Source: Streptomyces sp. SID8352
GTDB lineage: Bacteria > Actinomycetota > Actinomycetes > Streptomycetales > Streptomycetaceae
Assembly (NCBI RefSeq): GCF_009862265.1
Contig: NZ_WWGX01000072.1
Span: forward strand, 1 to 59,813
DNA length: 59,813 nucleotides
Reading direction: 5' to 3'
How positions within the stretch are numbered: the stretch's first letter is position 1; each line of letters starts with the position of its first letter. Position numbers and translations under genes: made by a program. Positions 16,248 through 25,007 of this stretch are shown here, one piece after another. Under the pieces are notes generated by a model that ran no database searches, was not told where the DNA came from, and saw only the letters and a program-made list of their open reading frames with translations.

Positions 16248-16732
16248 TCGACACTTTTAATTCGTACGGGTGAAACGATCCCTCATAAGGGGACGGGAGC
16301 CGTTTCCGACCTGGCCGTTTCGGCTCGCACAGTGGCCGGTTCCGATCGACCGCGGTGCCGGCGCGACGGGCCCCGGCGGCCGGACCGGGCACGGGGCGAC
16401 GGGCGTACGCGGCCCGTCCGGCGCGGGGCGCACACGGCGCGACGGGACGGGACCGGGCGCACCCGGTCCCGGAGGGGCGCACGCGGGGAGCGCGGGCGGA
16501 GCCGGGCGGGACGGAGCGCGCGGCCGGGCCGTCGCGGGATGGAAGGCGACGGTCCCGACGGGAGCGCGTACTCCCACGGGAGCCGGTGCTTCCGACGGGA
16601 GCGCGTACTCCCACGGGAGCCGGTGCTCCGGACGCGGGGCCACCGGGGCGGGCGGACGGCGGCGCGGGCATCGCGGGGCGGCCGGACGGCCGCGCGGGCC
16701 GCGCTGTCGGCGGCGGCGGATACCGTTCGTGC
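16248..16732. other. 485-bp gap upstream of radA
   Basis: The left end is unusually A+T-rich (16246-16290), probably the promoter of the divergent membrane protein. The middle is low-complexity with CGCGACGGG repeats. The right part has an exact 36-bp direct repeat and the radA -10 box. No gene is recognised. Confidence 0.6.
16555..16627. repeat. exact 36-bp tandem direct repeat
   Basis: Copies at 16555-16590 and 16592-16627 are identical and one base apart. Each contains GGGAGCGCGTACTCCC, whose GGGAG/CTCCC arms are inverted. It lies about 100 bases upstream of the radA promoter. Confidence 0.9.
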
Positions 16733-18142
16733 ATGGCTGCCCGTACCAAGACCACCAAGGACCGCCCGTCCTACCGCTGCACCGAGTGCGGCTGGCAGAC
16801 GGCCAAGTGGCTCGGCCGCTGCCCCGAGTGCCAGACGTGGGGCACGGTGGAGGAGTACGGCTCGCCCGCGGTCCGCACTACGGCGCCGGGCCGCGTCACC
16901 ACGTCCGCGCTGCCCATCGGCCAGGTGGACGGCCGCCGGGCCACCGCCCGCTCCACCGGCGTGCCCGAGCTGGACCGGGTGCTGGGCGGCGGCCTGGTGC
17001 CCGGCGCGGTGGTGCTCCTCGCGGGCGAGCCCGGCGTCGGCAAGTCCACCCTGCTGCTGGACGTGGCCGCCAAGTCCGCGAGCGAGGAGCACCGCACCCT
17101 CTACGTCACCGGCGAGGAGTCCGCGAGCCAGGTGCGGCTGCGCGCCGACCGGATCAAGGCCATCGACGACCACCTCTACCTGGCCGCCGAGACCGACCTC
17201 GCGGCGGTCCTCGCCCACCTGGACGAGGTGCGGCCGTCCCTGCTGATCATGGACTCGGTGCAGACCGTGGCCTCCCCCGAGATCGACGGCGCCCCCGGCG
17301 GCATGGCGCAGGTGCGGGAGGTGGCGGGCGCCCTGATCCGCGCCTCCAAGGAGCGCGGGATGTCCACCCTGCTGGTGGGCCACGTCACCAAGGACGGCGC
17401 CATCGCCGGGCCCCGCCTCCTGGAGCACCTCGTCGACGTGGTGCTGCACTTCGAGGGCGACCGGCACGCCCGGCTGCGCCTGGTCCGCGGCGTCAAGAAC
17501 CGCTACGGCACCACCGACGAGGTCGGCTGCTTCGAGCTGCACGACGAAGGCATCACCGGCCTCGCCGACCCCAGCGGGCTCTTCCTCACCCGCCGGGCGG
17601 AGCCCGTCCCCGGCACCTGTCTCACCGTCACCCTGGAGGGGCGCCGCCCGCTGGTGGCCGAGGTGCAGGCGCTCACCGTCGACTCGCAGATCCCCTCCCC
17701 GCGCCGCACCACCTCCGGGCTGGAGACCTCCCGCGTCTCCATGATGCTGGCCGTCCTGGAGCAGCGCGGCCGCATCAGCGCCCTGGGCAAGCGGGACATC
17801 TACTCGGCGACGGTCGGCGGCGTGAAGCTCTCCGAACCGGCCGCCGACCTGGCCATCGCCCTCGCCCTCGCGTCGGCCGCCGGGGACATCCCGCTGCCCA
17901 AGAACCTGGTGGCGATCGGGGAGGTGGGCCTCGCCGGGGAGGTGCGGCGGGTCACCGGCGTGCAGCGCAGGCTCGCCGAGGCGCACCGGCTGGGCTTCAC
18001 CCACGCCCTCGTCCCGGGCGACCCGGGCCGGGTCCCCGAGGGCATGAAGGTGCTGGAGGTCGCGGACGTCGGGGACGCCCTGCGGGTCCTTCCGCGTTCG
18101 CGTCGCCGGGAGGCCCCGCGGGAGGCGGAGGAGCGCCGGTAG
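16733..18142 (+). CDS. radA: DNA repair protein RadA
   Basis: The 469-aa RecA-like ATPase helps branch migration during recombination. In order: N-terminal zinc finger (CTECGWQ and CPECQTW), Walker A GEPGVGKSTLL, the RadA-specific KNRYGTTDE motif, and a C-terminal Lon-protease-like domain (residues ~290-440). ATG 16733 lies 6 bases behind TACCGT (16721-16726), suggesting a leaderless message. disA follows 82 bp downstream; RadA and DisA are functionally linked in other bacteria, where RadA modulates DisA activity. Confidence 0.96.
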   Translation: MAARTKTTKDRPSYRCTECGWQTAKWLGRCPECQTWGTVEEYGSPAVRTTAPGRVTTSALPIGQVDGRRATARSTGVPELDRVLGGGLVPGAVVLLAGEPGVGKSTLLLDVAAKSASEEHRTLYVTGEESASQVRLRADRIKAIDDHLYLAAETDLAAVLAHLDEVRPSLLIMDSVQTVASPEIDGAPGGMAQVREVAGALIRASKERGMSTLLVGHVTKDGAIAGPRLLEHLVDVVLHFEGDRHARLRLVRGVKNRYGTTDEVGCFELHDEGITGLADPSGLFLTRRAEPVPGTCLTVTLEGRRPLVAEVQALTVDSQIPSPRRTTSGLETSRVSMMLAVLEQRGRISALGKRDIYSATVGGVKLSEPAADLAIALALASAAGDIPLPKNLVAIGEVGLAGEVRRVTGVQRRLAEAHRLGFTHALVPGDPGRVPEGMKVLEVADVGDALRVLPRSRRREAPREAEERR

Positions 18143-18224
18143 ACTTTGCCCTGGTCCCGCCCGTCCGTGCGAACCGAGTGCGCGGTACGGGAGCGCCAGA
18201 AGAACCTGCGACCGGAGGAGTGCA

Positions 18225-19349
18225 GTGGCAGCCAACGACCGGGCAGCAGCTCCCGGAAAGTCCGGTGGGAGTGCCGGTGCCGATGGCCTGATGCGCGCCT
18301 CGCTGAGCGCGGTGGCGCCCGGCATGCCCCTGCGGGACGGCCTGGAGCGGGTCCTGCGCGGCAACACCGGCGGTCTCATCGTGCTCGGCTCCGACCGGAC
18401 CGTCGAGTCGATGTGCACCGGCGGCTTCGTGCTCGATGTGGAGTTCACCGCCACCCGGCTGCGCGAACTGTGCAAGCTGGACGGCGGCATCGTGCTCTCC
18501 TCGGACCTCTCGAAGATCCTGCGGGCGGGCGTGCAGCTCCTTCCCGACCCGACGATCCCCACCGAGGAGACCGGCACCCGGCACCGCACCGCGGACCGCG
18601 TCAGCAAGCAGGTCGGTTTCCCCGTGGTCTCCGTCTCCCAGTCCATGCGGCTCATCGCCCTGTACGTGGACGGCCAGCGCCGCGTCCTGGAGGACTCCGC
18701 GGCGATCCTGTCCCGCGCCAACCAGGCGCTGGCCACCCTGGAGCGCTACAAGCTCCGCCTCGACGAGGTCGCGGGCACCCTGTCCGCCCTGGAGATCGAG
18801 GACCTGGTCACCGTCCGGGACGTCTCGGCGGTCTCCCAGCGCCTGGAGATGGTGCGCCGCATCGCCACCGAGATCGCGGAGTACGTGGTGGAGCTGGGCA
18901 CCGACGGGCGCCTGCTGGCGCTCCAGCTCGACGAGCTGATCGCCGGGGTGGAGCCCGAACGCGAGCTGGTGGTGCGGGACTACGTGCCCGAGCCCACCGC
19001 CAAGCGGTCCCGCACGGTCGACGAGGCGCTCGCCGAGCTGGACAAGCTCAGCCACGCCGAGCTGCTCGAACTGTCCACGGTGGCCCGCGCGCTGGGCTAC
19101 ACCGGCTCGCCCGAGACGCTGGACTCGGCGGTGTCGCCGCGCGGCTTCCGGCTGCTGGCCAAGGTGCCGCGGCTGCCGGGCGCGATCATCGACCGCCTGG
19201 TGGAGCACTTCGGCGGCCTGCAGAAGCTGCTCGCCGCCAGCGTGGACGACCTCCAGGCGGTGGACGGCGTCGGCGAGGCCCGCGCCCGCAGCGTCCGCGA
19301 GGGGCTGTCGCGCCTGGCGGAGTCGTCGATCCTGGAACGCTACGTCTGA
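18225..19349 (+). CDS. disA: DNA integrity scanning protein DisA, diadenylate cyclase
   Basis: The 374-aa octameric enzyme makes c-di-AMP from two ATP and scans DNA for branched structures. The DAC domain (residues ~15-150) shows the catalytic LDGGIVLSSD (DGA-type motif, here DGG) and GTRHRTADR. A long helical spine follows, and the C-terminus carries helix-hairpin-helix DNA-binding elements (LQAVDGVGEARARSVREGL). GTG 18225 has a GGAGGA ribosome binding site. In Streptomyces, DisA is the main c-di-AMP synthase. Confidence 0.96.
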   Translation: MAANDRAAAPGKSGGSAGADGLMRASLSAVAPGMPLRDGLERVLRGNTGGLIVLGSDRTVESMCTGGFVLDVEFTATRLRELCKLDGGIVLSSDLSKILRAGVQLLPDPTIPTEETGTRHRTADRVSKQVGFPVVSVSQSMRLIALYVDGQRRVLEDSAAILSRANQALATLERYKLRLDEVAGTLSALEIEDLVTVRDVSAVSQRLEMVRRIATEIAEYVVELGTDGRLLALQLDELIAGVEPERELVVRDYVPEPTAKRSRTVDEALAELDKLSHAELLELSTVARALGYTGSPETLDSAVSPRGFRLLAKVPRLPGAIIDRLVEHFGGLQKLLAASVDDLQAVDGVGEARARSVREGLSRLAESSILERYV

Positions 19350-19368
19350 CCGGGTTCGGTCCGGTCCC

Positions 19369-19397
19369 GTCCCGGCCGGCTCCGGTCCGGCCGGGAC
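19369..19397 (+). terminator. disA terminator
   Basis: GTCCCGGCCGG and CCGGCCGGGAC form a perfect 11-bp stem with a 7-base loop, 20 bases after the disA stop, followed by TCTTCC. Confidence 0.75.
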
Positions 19398-19904
19398 TCT
19401 TCCGTTCGGTCCGGCCGGTTACCGTCCGTCCCGGCCGCCTGCCGTCGGTTCGGCCGGTTCCGGCCCGCCGCGGTCGGCGGTGGCGGCGTCGCGGCCGGCG
19501 GTGACGGCCGTCGCGGCCGGGTTGCGGGACCGCCGCGCCGTCCGGCGCGGCGCTCACACCCGGCCCGGCGGGTCCGCGCGGGCAGCGCCCGGGTGTTCCG
19601 GCCGACGGAGCCCTCGGTCGTCCTGCCGCGCCGGGGCCCGGCTCAAGGACCCGGCGCCGGGTGCCGGTCACTGCCCCGGAGACCGGGCGCGGCGCGCGCT
19701 CCAAGGGCCCGGCGCCCGTTCCGCGACGTGCGAGGGCCCGGCCGAACGGGCCTCCCCGGGCGCCACGTACCGCCTTGCCCGTCGCGTCCCCACGGCCTCG
19801 GTCACCCTGCGGGCGACCCGGTCCCGCGCGGGGCGCCGGGTCGCCGCGCCGGGCCGCCCGCGAGGGCGCCCGGCGGCCGCCTGGCGACCGCTCGTGACGC
19901 CGCC
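19398..19904. other. gap between disA and a convergent gene
   Basis: About 500 bases with repeated TTCGGTCCGGCCGG-type words near 19400-19460 and otherwise G+C-rich sequence. No frame has a recognisable domain, so I call no gene. Confidence 0.55.
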
Positions 19905-20759
19905 TCAGTCGCTCTTGAGCACGAAGGACGTCCGCACCTTCTCGAAACCGCCCGGCTTCGCCTCCACGAGGTAGGTGCCCGCCCCGGCCGAGCCCGCCGG
20001 AGGCGTCCCGCACTCGGGGGCGCTGGGCCGCCGGTCCCACTTCACGGTGTAGGTGATGCCGCTGCCCGCGGGGACCCGGTAGCGGCGACTCCCCCCGTCC
20101 TTCACGCAGTCGTCGGAGGCCCAGTAGGGGCCGTCGCCGCTCGCCTTGCCGATCGTCAGCACCGCGCCCTTGGGACCGAGGTCGACCTCGCAGTCGGCGC
20201 TGGAGGTGTTGCGCGCGGTCAGCTCGAACGCGGGGGTCTGGCCGGGGGCGTAGCTGTTGCGGACGCTGCGCAGGCTGAACCTGACCGAGCCGGGCGTGCA
20301 GCTCACCAGATCCGTACCGGCGGGCAGGGCGTCGCCCGCGCCGACGCCGGTCACCGCGCCGTTCCCGGAGCCCGCGCCCGCAGCGCCCGTACCGCCCGGG
20401 CTCGCGGAACCGGCGGTGCCGCCCGGCCCCGTACCGGGGCTCGCGCCCGAGCCGTCACCGGTGCCCTTGGAGCCCCCGCCCGAACCGGGTCCCGGGGTGC
20501 CCCCGCCCTCCGACTCGTCGCGCCCGCCCGGCGCCTGAGTGATCGCCGGGCCGGAGCCGGACGGCCCCGCGGTGATCGACGGGGCGGGACTCCTGCCGTT
20601 GGCGCCGTCCTCGCTGCCCTTGCCGTCGTCGCCGTCGCCGGCTACCACGACCCAGGTGAGCAGCAGGGCCAACAGGGCGACCAAGGACAGCAGTACGGCC
20701 CTCCGGCGCCAGTAGATGGAGGAGGGAAGCGGCCCGATCGGATTGCGCAGAGATCCCAC
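19905..20759 (-). CDS. membrane-anchored hypothetical secreted protein
   Basis: A 284-aa protein with one N-terminal membrane helix (RRRAVLLSLVALLALLLTWVVV), then a long Gly/Ser/Pro/Ala linker (~90 residues), and a C-terminal domain of ~125 aa with paired cysteines (LVSCTPG, SADCEVD, SDDCVKD, PECGTPP). The type II signal-anchor orientation puts the domain outside the cell. The fold looks beta-rich; the family is unknown to me. The start is GTG 20759, 6 bases behind TACAGT (20771-20766), so leaderless. Confidence 0.75.
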   Translation of the reverse strand: MGSLRNPIGPLPSSIYWRRRAVLLSLVALLALLLTWVVVAGDGDDGKGSEDGANGRSPAPSITAGPSGSGPAITQAPGGRDESEGGGTPGPGSGGGSKGTGDGSGASPGTGPGGTAGSASPGGTGAAGAGSGNGAVTGVGAGDALPAGTDLVSCTPGSVRFSLRSVRNSYAPGQTPAFELTARNTSSADCEVDLGPKGAVLTIGKASGDGPYWASDDCVKDGGSRRYRVPAGSGITYTVKWDRRPSAPECGTPPAGSAGAGTYLVEAKPGGFEKVRTSFVLKSD

Positions 20760-21074
20760 GCCCAAACTGTACGAGAGTTCAGCGCGTTACCCCGTCGCAC
20801 ATGCCGTTCGGGGCGGCAACTTTTCCGGATCATCATTCCGGTGACGCCACCCCCCGCACCTTGATCGCGGAGTGTGATCATATTCCCCGCGCCCATACGG
20901 AACGTGACCACTCCGGGGCGGCCGGACGGTCCTCCCGGGCAGGCACCGGAGGGCGCCCGCACACCCTGTCGGCCCTCTCCCCGCCCGCTCCCGGGTGACC
21001 TCGCGGCCCAGTTCGTCGCGCCCGGGTCGCGGTGCGCCCGCGGGACGGCCGTCCCGTGGCAGGATCGGAGGGTC
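20760..21074. other. divergent intergenic region between hypothetical gene and mutY
   Basis: The first 120 bases are relatively A+T-rich and hold the TACAGT box of the leftward gene. The rest is G+C-rich. No further gene is visible. Confidence 0.5.
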
Positions 21075-22031
21075 ATGACTGCGCCCACGAAGCCCTCGCC
21101 CGACAACCCCGCCGCCCCCGCTCCCGGCTCCGACCGCGGCGCCGGGCACACCCCGTCCGGCACCGCGCTGCACTCCCCCGTCATCGGCTGGTTCGACGAG
21201 CACGCCCGCGACCTTCCGTGGCGGCGCCCGGAGGCCGGGGCGTGGGGCGTGATGGTCAGCGAGTTCATGCTCCAGCAGACTCCGGTGAACCGGGTCCTGC
21301 CCGTCTACGAGCAGTGGCTGGTCCGCTGGCCGCGCCCCGCCGACCTCGCCGCCGAGGCCCCCGGGGAGGCCGTCCGCGCCTGGGGCCGCCTCGGCTATCC
21401 GCGCCGCGCCCTGCGGCTGCACGGCGCCGCGGCGGCCATAACGGAACGGCACGGCGGCGACGTGCCGTCGGACCACGCCCAGCTCCTCGCGCTGCCCGGC
21501 ATCGGCGAGTACACCGCCGCCGCGGTCGCGTCCTTCGCCCACGGCCGGCGGCACGCCGTCCTGGACACCAACGTGCGCCGGGTCTTCGCCCGCGCCGTCA
21601 CCGGTGTGCGGTACCCGCCGAACGCCACCACCGCCGCCGAGCGGCGGCTGGCCCGTGCGCTGCTGCCCGAGGAGGAGGCCACCGCCGCCCGCTGGGCCGC
21701 CGCCTCCATGGAACTGGGCGCCCTGGTGTGCACCGCGCGCAACGAGGCGTGCCACCGCTGCCCGATCGCCGCGCAGTGCGCCTGGCGACTGGCGGGCAAG
21801 CCCGAGCACGAGGGACCGCCGCGCCGGGGCCAGACCTACGCGGGCACCGACCGGCAGGTGCGCGGCAGACTGCTCGCGGTGCTGCGCGAGGCGCACACCC
21901 CGGTGCCGCAGTCGGCCCTCGACCGCGTCTGGCACGAGCCGGTGCAGCGGGCCCGCGCCCTGGACGGCCTCGTCTCCGACGGCCTGGTGGAGCCCCTGGC
22001 GGACGGCCGCTACCGGCTGCCGCTGAGCTGA
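21075..22031 (+). CDS. mutY: A/G-specific adenine glycosylase
   Basis: The 318-aa base-excision repair enzyme removes adenine mispaired with 8-oxoguanine. HhH-GPD domain: WGVMVSEFMLQQTPVNRV near residue 57, the helix-hairpin-helix LPGIGEYTAAAVASFA, and the catalytic Asp in VLDTNVRRVFAR. The [4Fe-4S] cluster motif C-x6-C-x2-C-x5-C is intact in CTARNEACHRCPIAAQC. ATG 21075 follows GGAGGG. The short C-terminus suggests a reduced MutT-like 8-oxoG recognition domain. Confidence 0.94.
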   Translation: MTAPTKPSPDNPAAPAPGSDRGAGHTPSGTALHSPVIGWFDEHARDLPWRRPEAGAWGVMVSEFMLQQTPVNRVLPVYEQWLVRWPRPADLAAEAPGEAVRAWGRLGYPRRALRLHGAAAAITERHGGDVPSDHAQLLALPGIGEYTAAAVASFAHGRRHAVLDTNVRRVFARAVTGVRYPPNATTAAERRLARALLPEEEATAARWAAASMELGALVCTARNEACHRCPIAAQCAWRLAGKPEHEGPPRRGQTYAGTDRQVRGRLLAVLREAHTPVPQSALDRVWHEPVQRARALDGLVSDGLVEPLADGRYRLPLS

Positions 22032-22392
22032 CCCGGGGGCCGGCCGCGCGGCGCACCCGGCCGGGCCCGGGGGCGCGACGCCGTGCCCGCCACCCCGGAT
22101 GAGCGCGGTGGCGGGCGCTCCGGTGAGCGCCGTGCCCACCACCGCCTCCACCGGCACCCGGCCCGCGCGGGGCCCCGCTGCACCGTCCGCCGCGGGCCGT
22201 AGCGCGACCGCACCTCGACCGCGTCGTGCGGGACCCGGCTCCGGGACAGGCATTCCAGAAACGGGACACATCATCCCGAAGATGGACGAAGCATCCGGCC
22301 GCCTTGCCCCGTTCCGCCCTCCGTTACACAACCGACGTACAGCCGATTGGTGGCCGAAGGCTCTCCCGCACAGCGCCGTGACACCGCTTCCC
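22032..22392. other. gap between mutY and the sigE promoter
   Basis: The first ~200 bases are G+C-rich with no recognisable coding. The last part (22250-22390) is less G+C-biased and probably carries the sites through which CseB controls sigE. It includes CGGGA-N7-TCCCG near 22262 and GCCGA direct repeats near 22342-22357. Confidence 0.45.
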
Positions 22393-22398
22393 TACCTT
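22393..22398 (+). promoter_or_regulatory. candidate sigE promoter -10 box
   Basis: TACCTT fits a -10 element, with a start expected near 22404. No good -35 is seen, as expected for a promoter that depends on an activator. In S. coelicolor sigE is switched on by the response regulator CseB. Confidence 0.45.
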
Positions 22399-22403
22399 CG
22401 TGT

Positions 22404-22469
22404 CGTGGTCGTCGAGCACGACGACCGGAACGACGGACAGGGCACCCCGGCGACGACCACGCCGGGGTG
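22404..22469 (+). promoter_or_regulatory. sigE 5' leader with mutually exclusive RNA structures
   Basis: Hairpin A: GGTCGTCG (22407-22414) with CGACGACC (22419-22426), loop AGCA. Hairpin B: CACCCCGGCG (22443-22452) with CGCCGGGGTG (22460-22469), 7-base loop. A competing helix pairs CGTGGTCGTCG (22404-22414) perfectly with CGACGACCACG (22451-22461), which would break both A and B. The sigE ribosome binding site begins 13 bases after B. This is a candidate leader switch; its function is inferred only from complementarity. Confidence 0.5.
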
Positions 22470-22494
22470 AACGGGGAACACGGAGGCGGTCCAC

Positions 22495-23034
22495 ATGGCG
22501 CAGGGCGAGGTGCTTGAGTTCGAGGAGTACGTCCGCACGCGGCAGGAGGCGCTGCTGCGCAGCGCCCGCCGCCTGGTCCCGGACCCGGTCGACGCCCAGG
22601 ACCTGCTCCAGACCGCGCTGGCCCGCACCTACGGCCGCTGGGAGACCATCGAGGACAAGCGGCTGGCGGACGCCTACCTGCGCCGGGTCATGATCAACAC
22701 TCGGACCGAGTGGTGGCGGGCGCGGAAGCTGGAGGAGGTGCCGACCGAGCAGCTCCCCGAGTCCTGCGTCGACGACGCCGCCGAGCAGCACGCGGACCGC
22801 GCCCTGCTGATGGACGTCCTGAAGGTGCTCGCCCCGAAGCAACGCAGTGTCGTCGTGCTGCGACACTGGGAGCAGATGTCAACAGAGGAGACGGCCGCCG
22901 CACTCGGCATGTCGGCCGGAACGGTCAAGAGCACGCTGCACCGGGCGCTCGCCCGGCTCCGCGAGGAGCTGGTCGCCCGCGACCTGGACGCACGCGCGCT
23001 GGAGCGTGAGGAGCAGGAGCGTTGCGCGGCCTGA
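22495..23034 (+). CDS. sigE: ECF RNA polymerase sigma factor SigE
   Basis: The 179-aa sigma factor drives cell-envelope stress genes in Streptomyces. Region 2 includes ALLRSARRLVPDPVDAQDLL and region 4 includes MSTEETAAALGMSAGTVKST. The sequence and the cseA-cseB-cseC neighbours match S. coelicolor SigE (SCO3356) closely from memory. ATG 22495 has GGAGG 8 bases upstream. SigE has no anti-sigma factor; its level is controlled by transcription through CseB/CseC. Confidence 0.96.
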   Translation: MAQGEVLEFEEYVRTRQEALLRSARRLVPDPVDAQDLLQTALARTYGRWETIEDKRLADAYLRRVMINTRTEWWRARKLEEVPTEQLPESCVDDAAEQHADRALLMDVLKVLAPKQRSVVVLRHWEQMSTEETAAALGMSAGTVKSTLHRALARLREELVARDLDARALEREEQERCAA

Positions 23035-23699
23035 CCGTCGGCCGAAAGCCCGCGAGGGCGGCCCGGGGCACCCCACCGGCGACGAACGCGGCGTTGGCCG
23101 TGTTCGTCGCCCTCGGCGTCTCCCTCTCCGCCTGCTCCGCGGGCGGGACCGGCGCCCGGGACGAGGGGCCGGCCCACGCGGACCCGGTGGACGGCGTCCT
23201 CGCCTCCGTCTCCCCGGTGCCCTCACCGGTTCCCAGGGTCCCCGGACGGGTGGACGCGGTGCGGCTGATCAAGGACGACCCCGCGGTCTCCGAGGAGGTC
23301 AAGCACGAGCTGAAGCCCTGCGTCGCCGACGAGTACCCGATCGACGTCTCCTACGGCCGGCTGACCTCCGGCGCCGCCGCCGACGACGTCGTCGTCAACG
23401 TCCTGACCTGCGGGGACGCGGTGGGCATGGGCAGCTATGTGTACCGGGAGAAGGACGGCGCGTACGAGAACGTGTTCGTGGCCGAGGAGCCGCCGGTCTA
23501 CGCGGAGATCGACCGGGGGGACCTGGTGGTGACGAAACAGGTCTACGACGACGGCGACCCGGTGTCGAACCCGTCCGGCGAGAACGTGATCACCTACCGG
23601 TGGTCGTCGGGCGGGTTCAGCGAGACGTTCCGCACGCACAACGACTACAGCAAGGCGGCCGGCGCCGGGGCGATGCCCTCGGCGGCGCCGTCGGGCTGA
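23022..23699 (+). CDS. cseA: lipoprotein CseA, negative modulator of the SigE system
   Basis: A 225-aa lipoprotein: hydrophobic leader (ALAVFVALGVSLSAC) with lipobox LSAC, the lipidated Cys at residue 38. In S. coelicolor, CseA lies on the outer face of the membrane and lowers sigE expression, perhaps by acting on the CseC sensor domain. The apparent start is TTG 23022, overlapping the sigE end by 13 bp; TTG 23093 or GTG 23099 would give a shorter leader. The C-terminal domain has cysteines in LKPCVADE and VLTCGD. Confidence 0.92.
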   Translation: MRGLTVGRKPARAARGTPPATNAALAVFVALGVSLSACSAGGTGARDEGPAHADPVDGVLASVSPVPSPVPRVPGRVDAVRLIKDDPAVSEEVKHELKPCVADEYPIDVSYGRLTSGAAADDVVVNVLTCGDAVGMGSYVYREKDGAYENVFVAEEPPVYAEIDRGDLVVTKQVYDDGDPVSNPSGENVITYRWSSGGFSETFRTHNDYSKAAGAGAMPSAAPSG

Positions 23700-24286
23700 C
23701 GGAGGGGGCCGATGCACGGCGGACGCCCGGGGGCGGGCCGGGGGCCCGGGGCCTGGCCGGAGGCGGGGCAGGGCCCGGGGCCTGGCCGGGGTCCGGCCGG
23801 GGTCCGGCGGAAAGCCCGGCGGCGGGTGCCCGTCGGCGGGCGTGCCGCGGCCGGGGTCGGGGCCGTGCCGCTGCGGGGCGGACGGGACGCGACGGCCGGG
23901 TGTCCCGTGCCTGGCCCGCGGCCCGCGTCCCGTGCCGGGCCGGGCGCCGGTGCCGTCGGCCTCCGGGAAATACGTGGGCGCCCCGGCGTCCGGCGGGCGG
24001 CCCGTGCCGGATCCGCGCGGGCCGGCGGGCCTGGCCGGCACGCGTCTCCGGGCCGGGCCGGGACGGCCTCCGGGCCGGACCGGCACAGGCCGGAATCCCC
24101 GGGCCCGGAGTTCCCCGGTCCGTGCGTGAACCGTTCGGGCGGGCCGGACCGATGATGGGGTGGAGGCGGCAGGACCCCCGGTGACACCGCGTCCGCCGGC
24201 CCCGGGCAGACTCACCGGACACCGGGCGCGGGAGGCGCGGGGGACACCGAGGACCACGAGCAACACCGAGGACAGAGAGCAGCGGG
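23700..24286. other. 587-bp gap inside the sigE operon
   Basis: The gap separates cseA from cseB and has no recognisable gene. It contains an exact 19-bp direct repeat, GGGCCCGGGGCCTGGCCGG, at 23742-23760 and 23771-23789, and further degenerate GGCCGGG words. The length is unusual for genes described as one operon; an internal promoter near 24130-24250 is possible. Confidence 0.6.
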
Positions 24287-24988
<702 letters not shown>

Positions 24989-25007
24989 GCGGGGCGGGGG
25001 CGGGGAC

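Noticed and set aside
22032..22392. Remnant gene between mutY and sigE
   Set aside because: I looked in all frames for a domain or start site and found none; composition suggests regulatory or neutral DNA.
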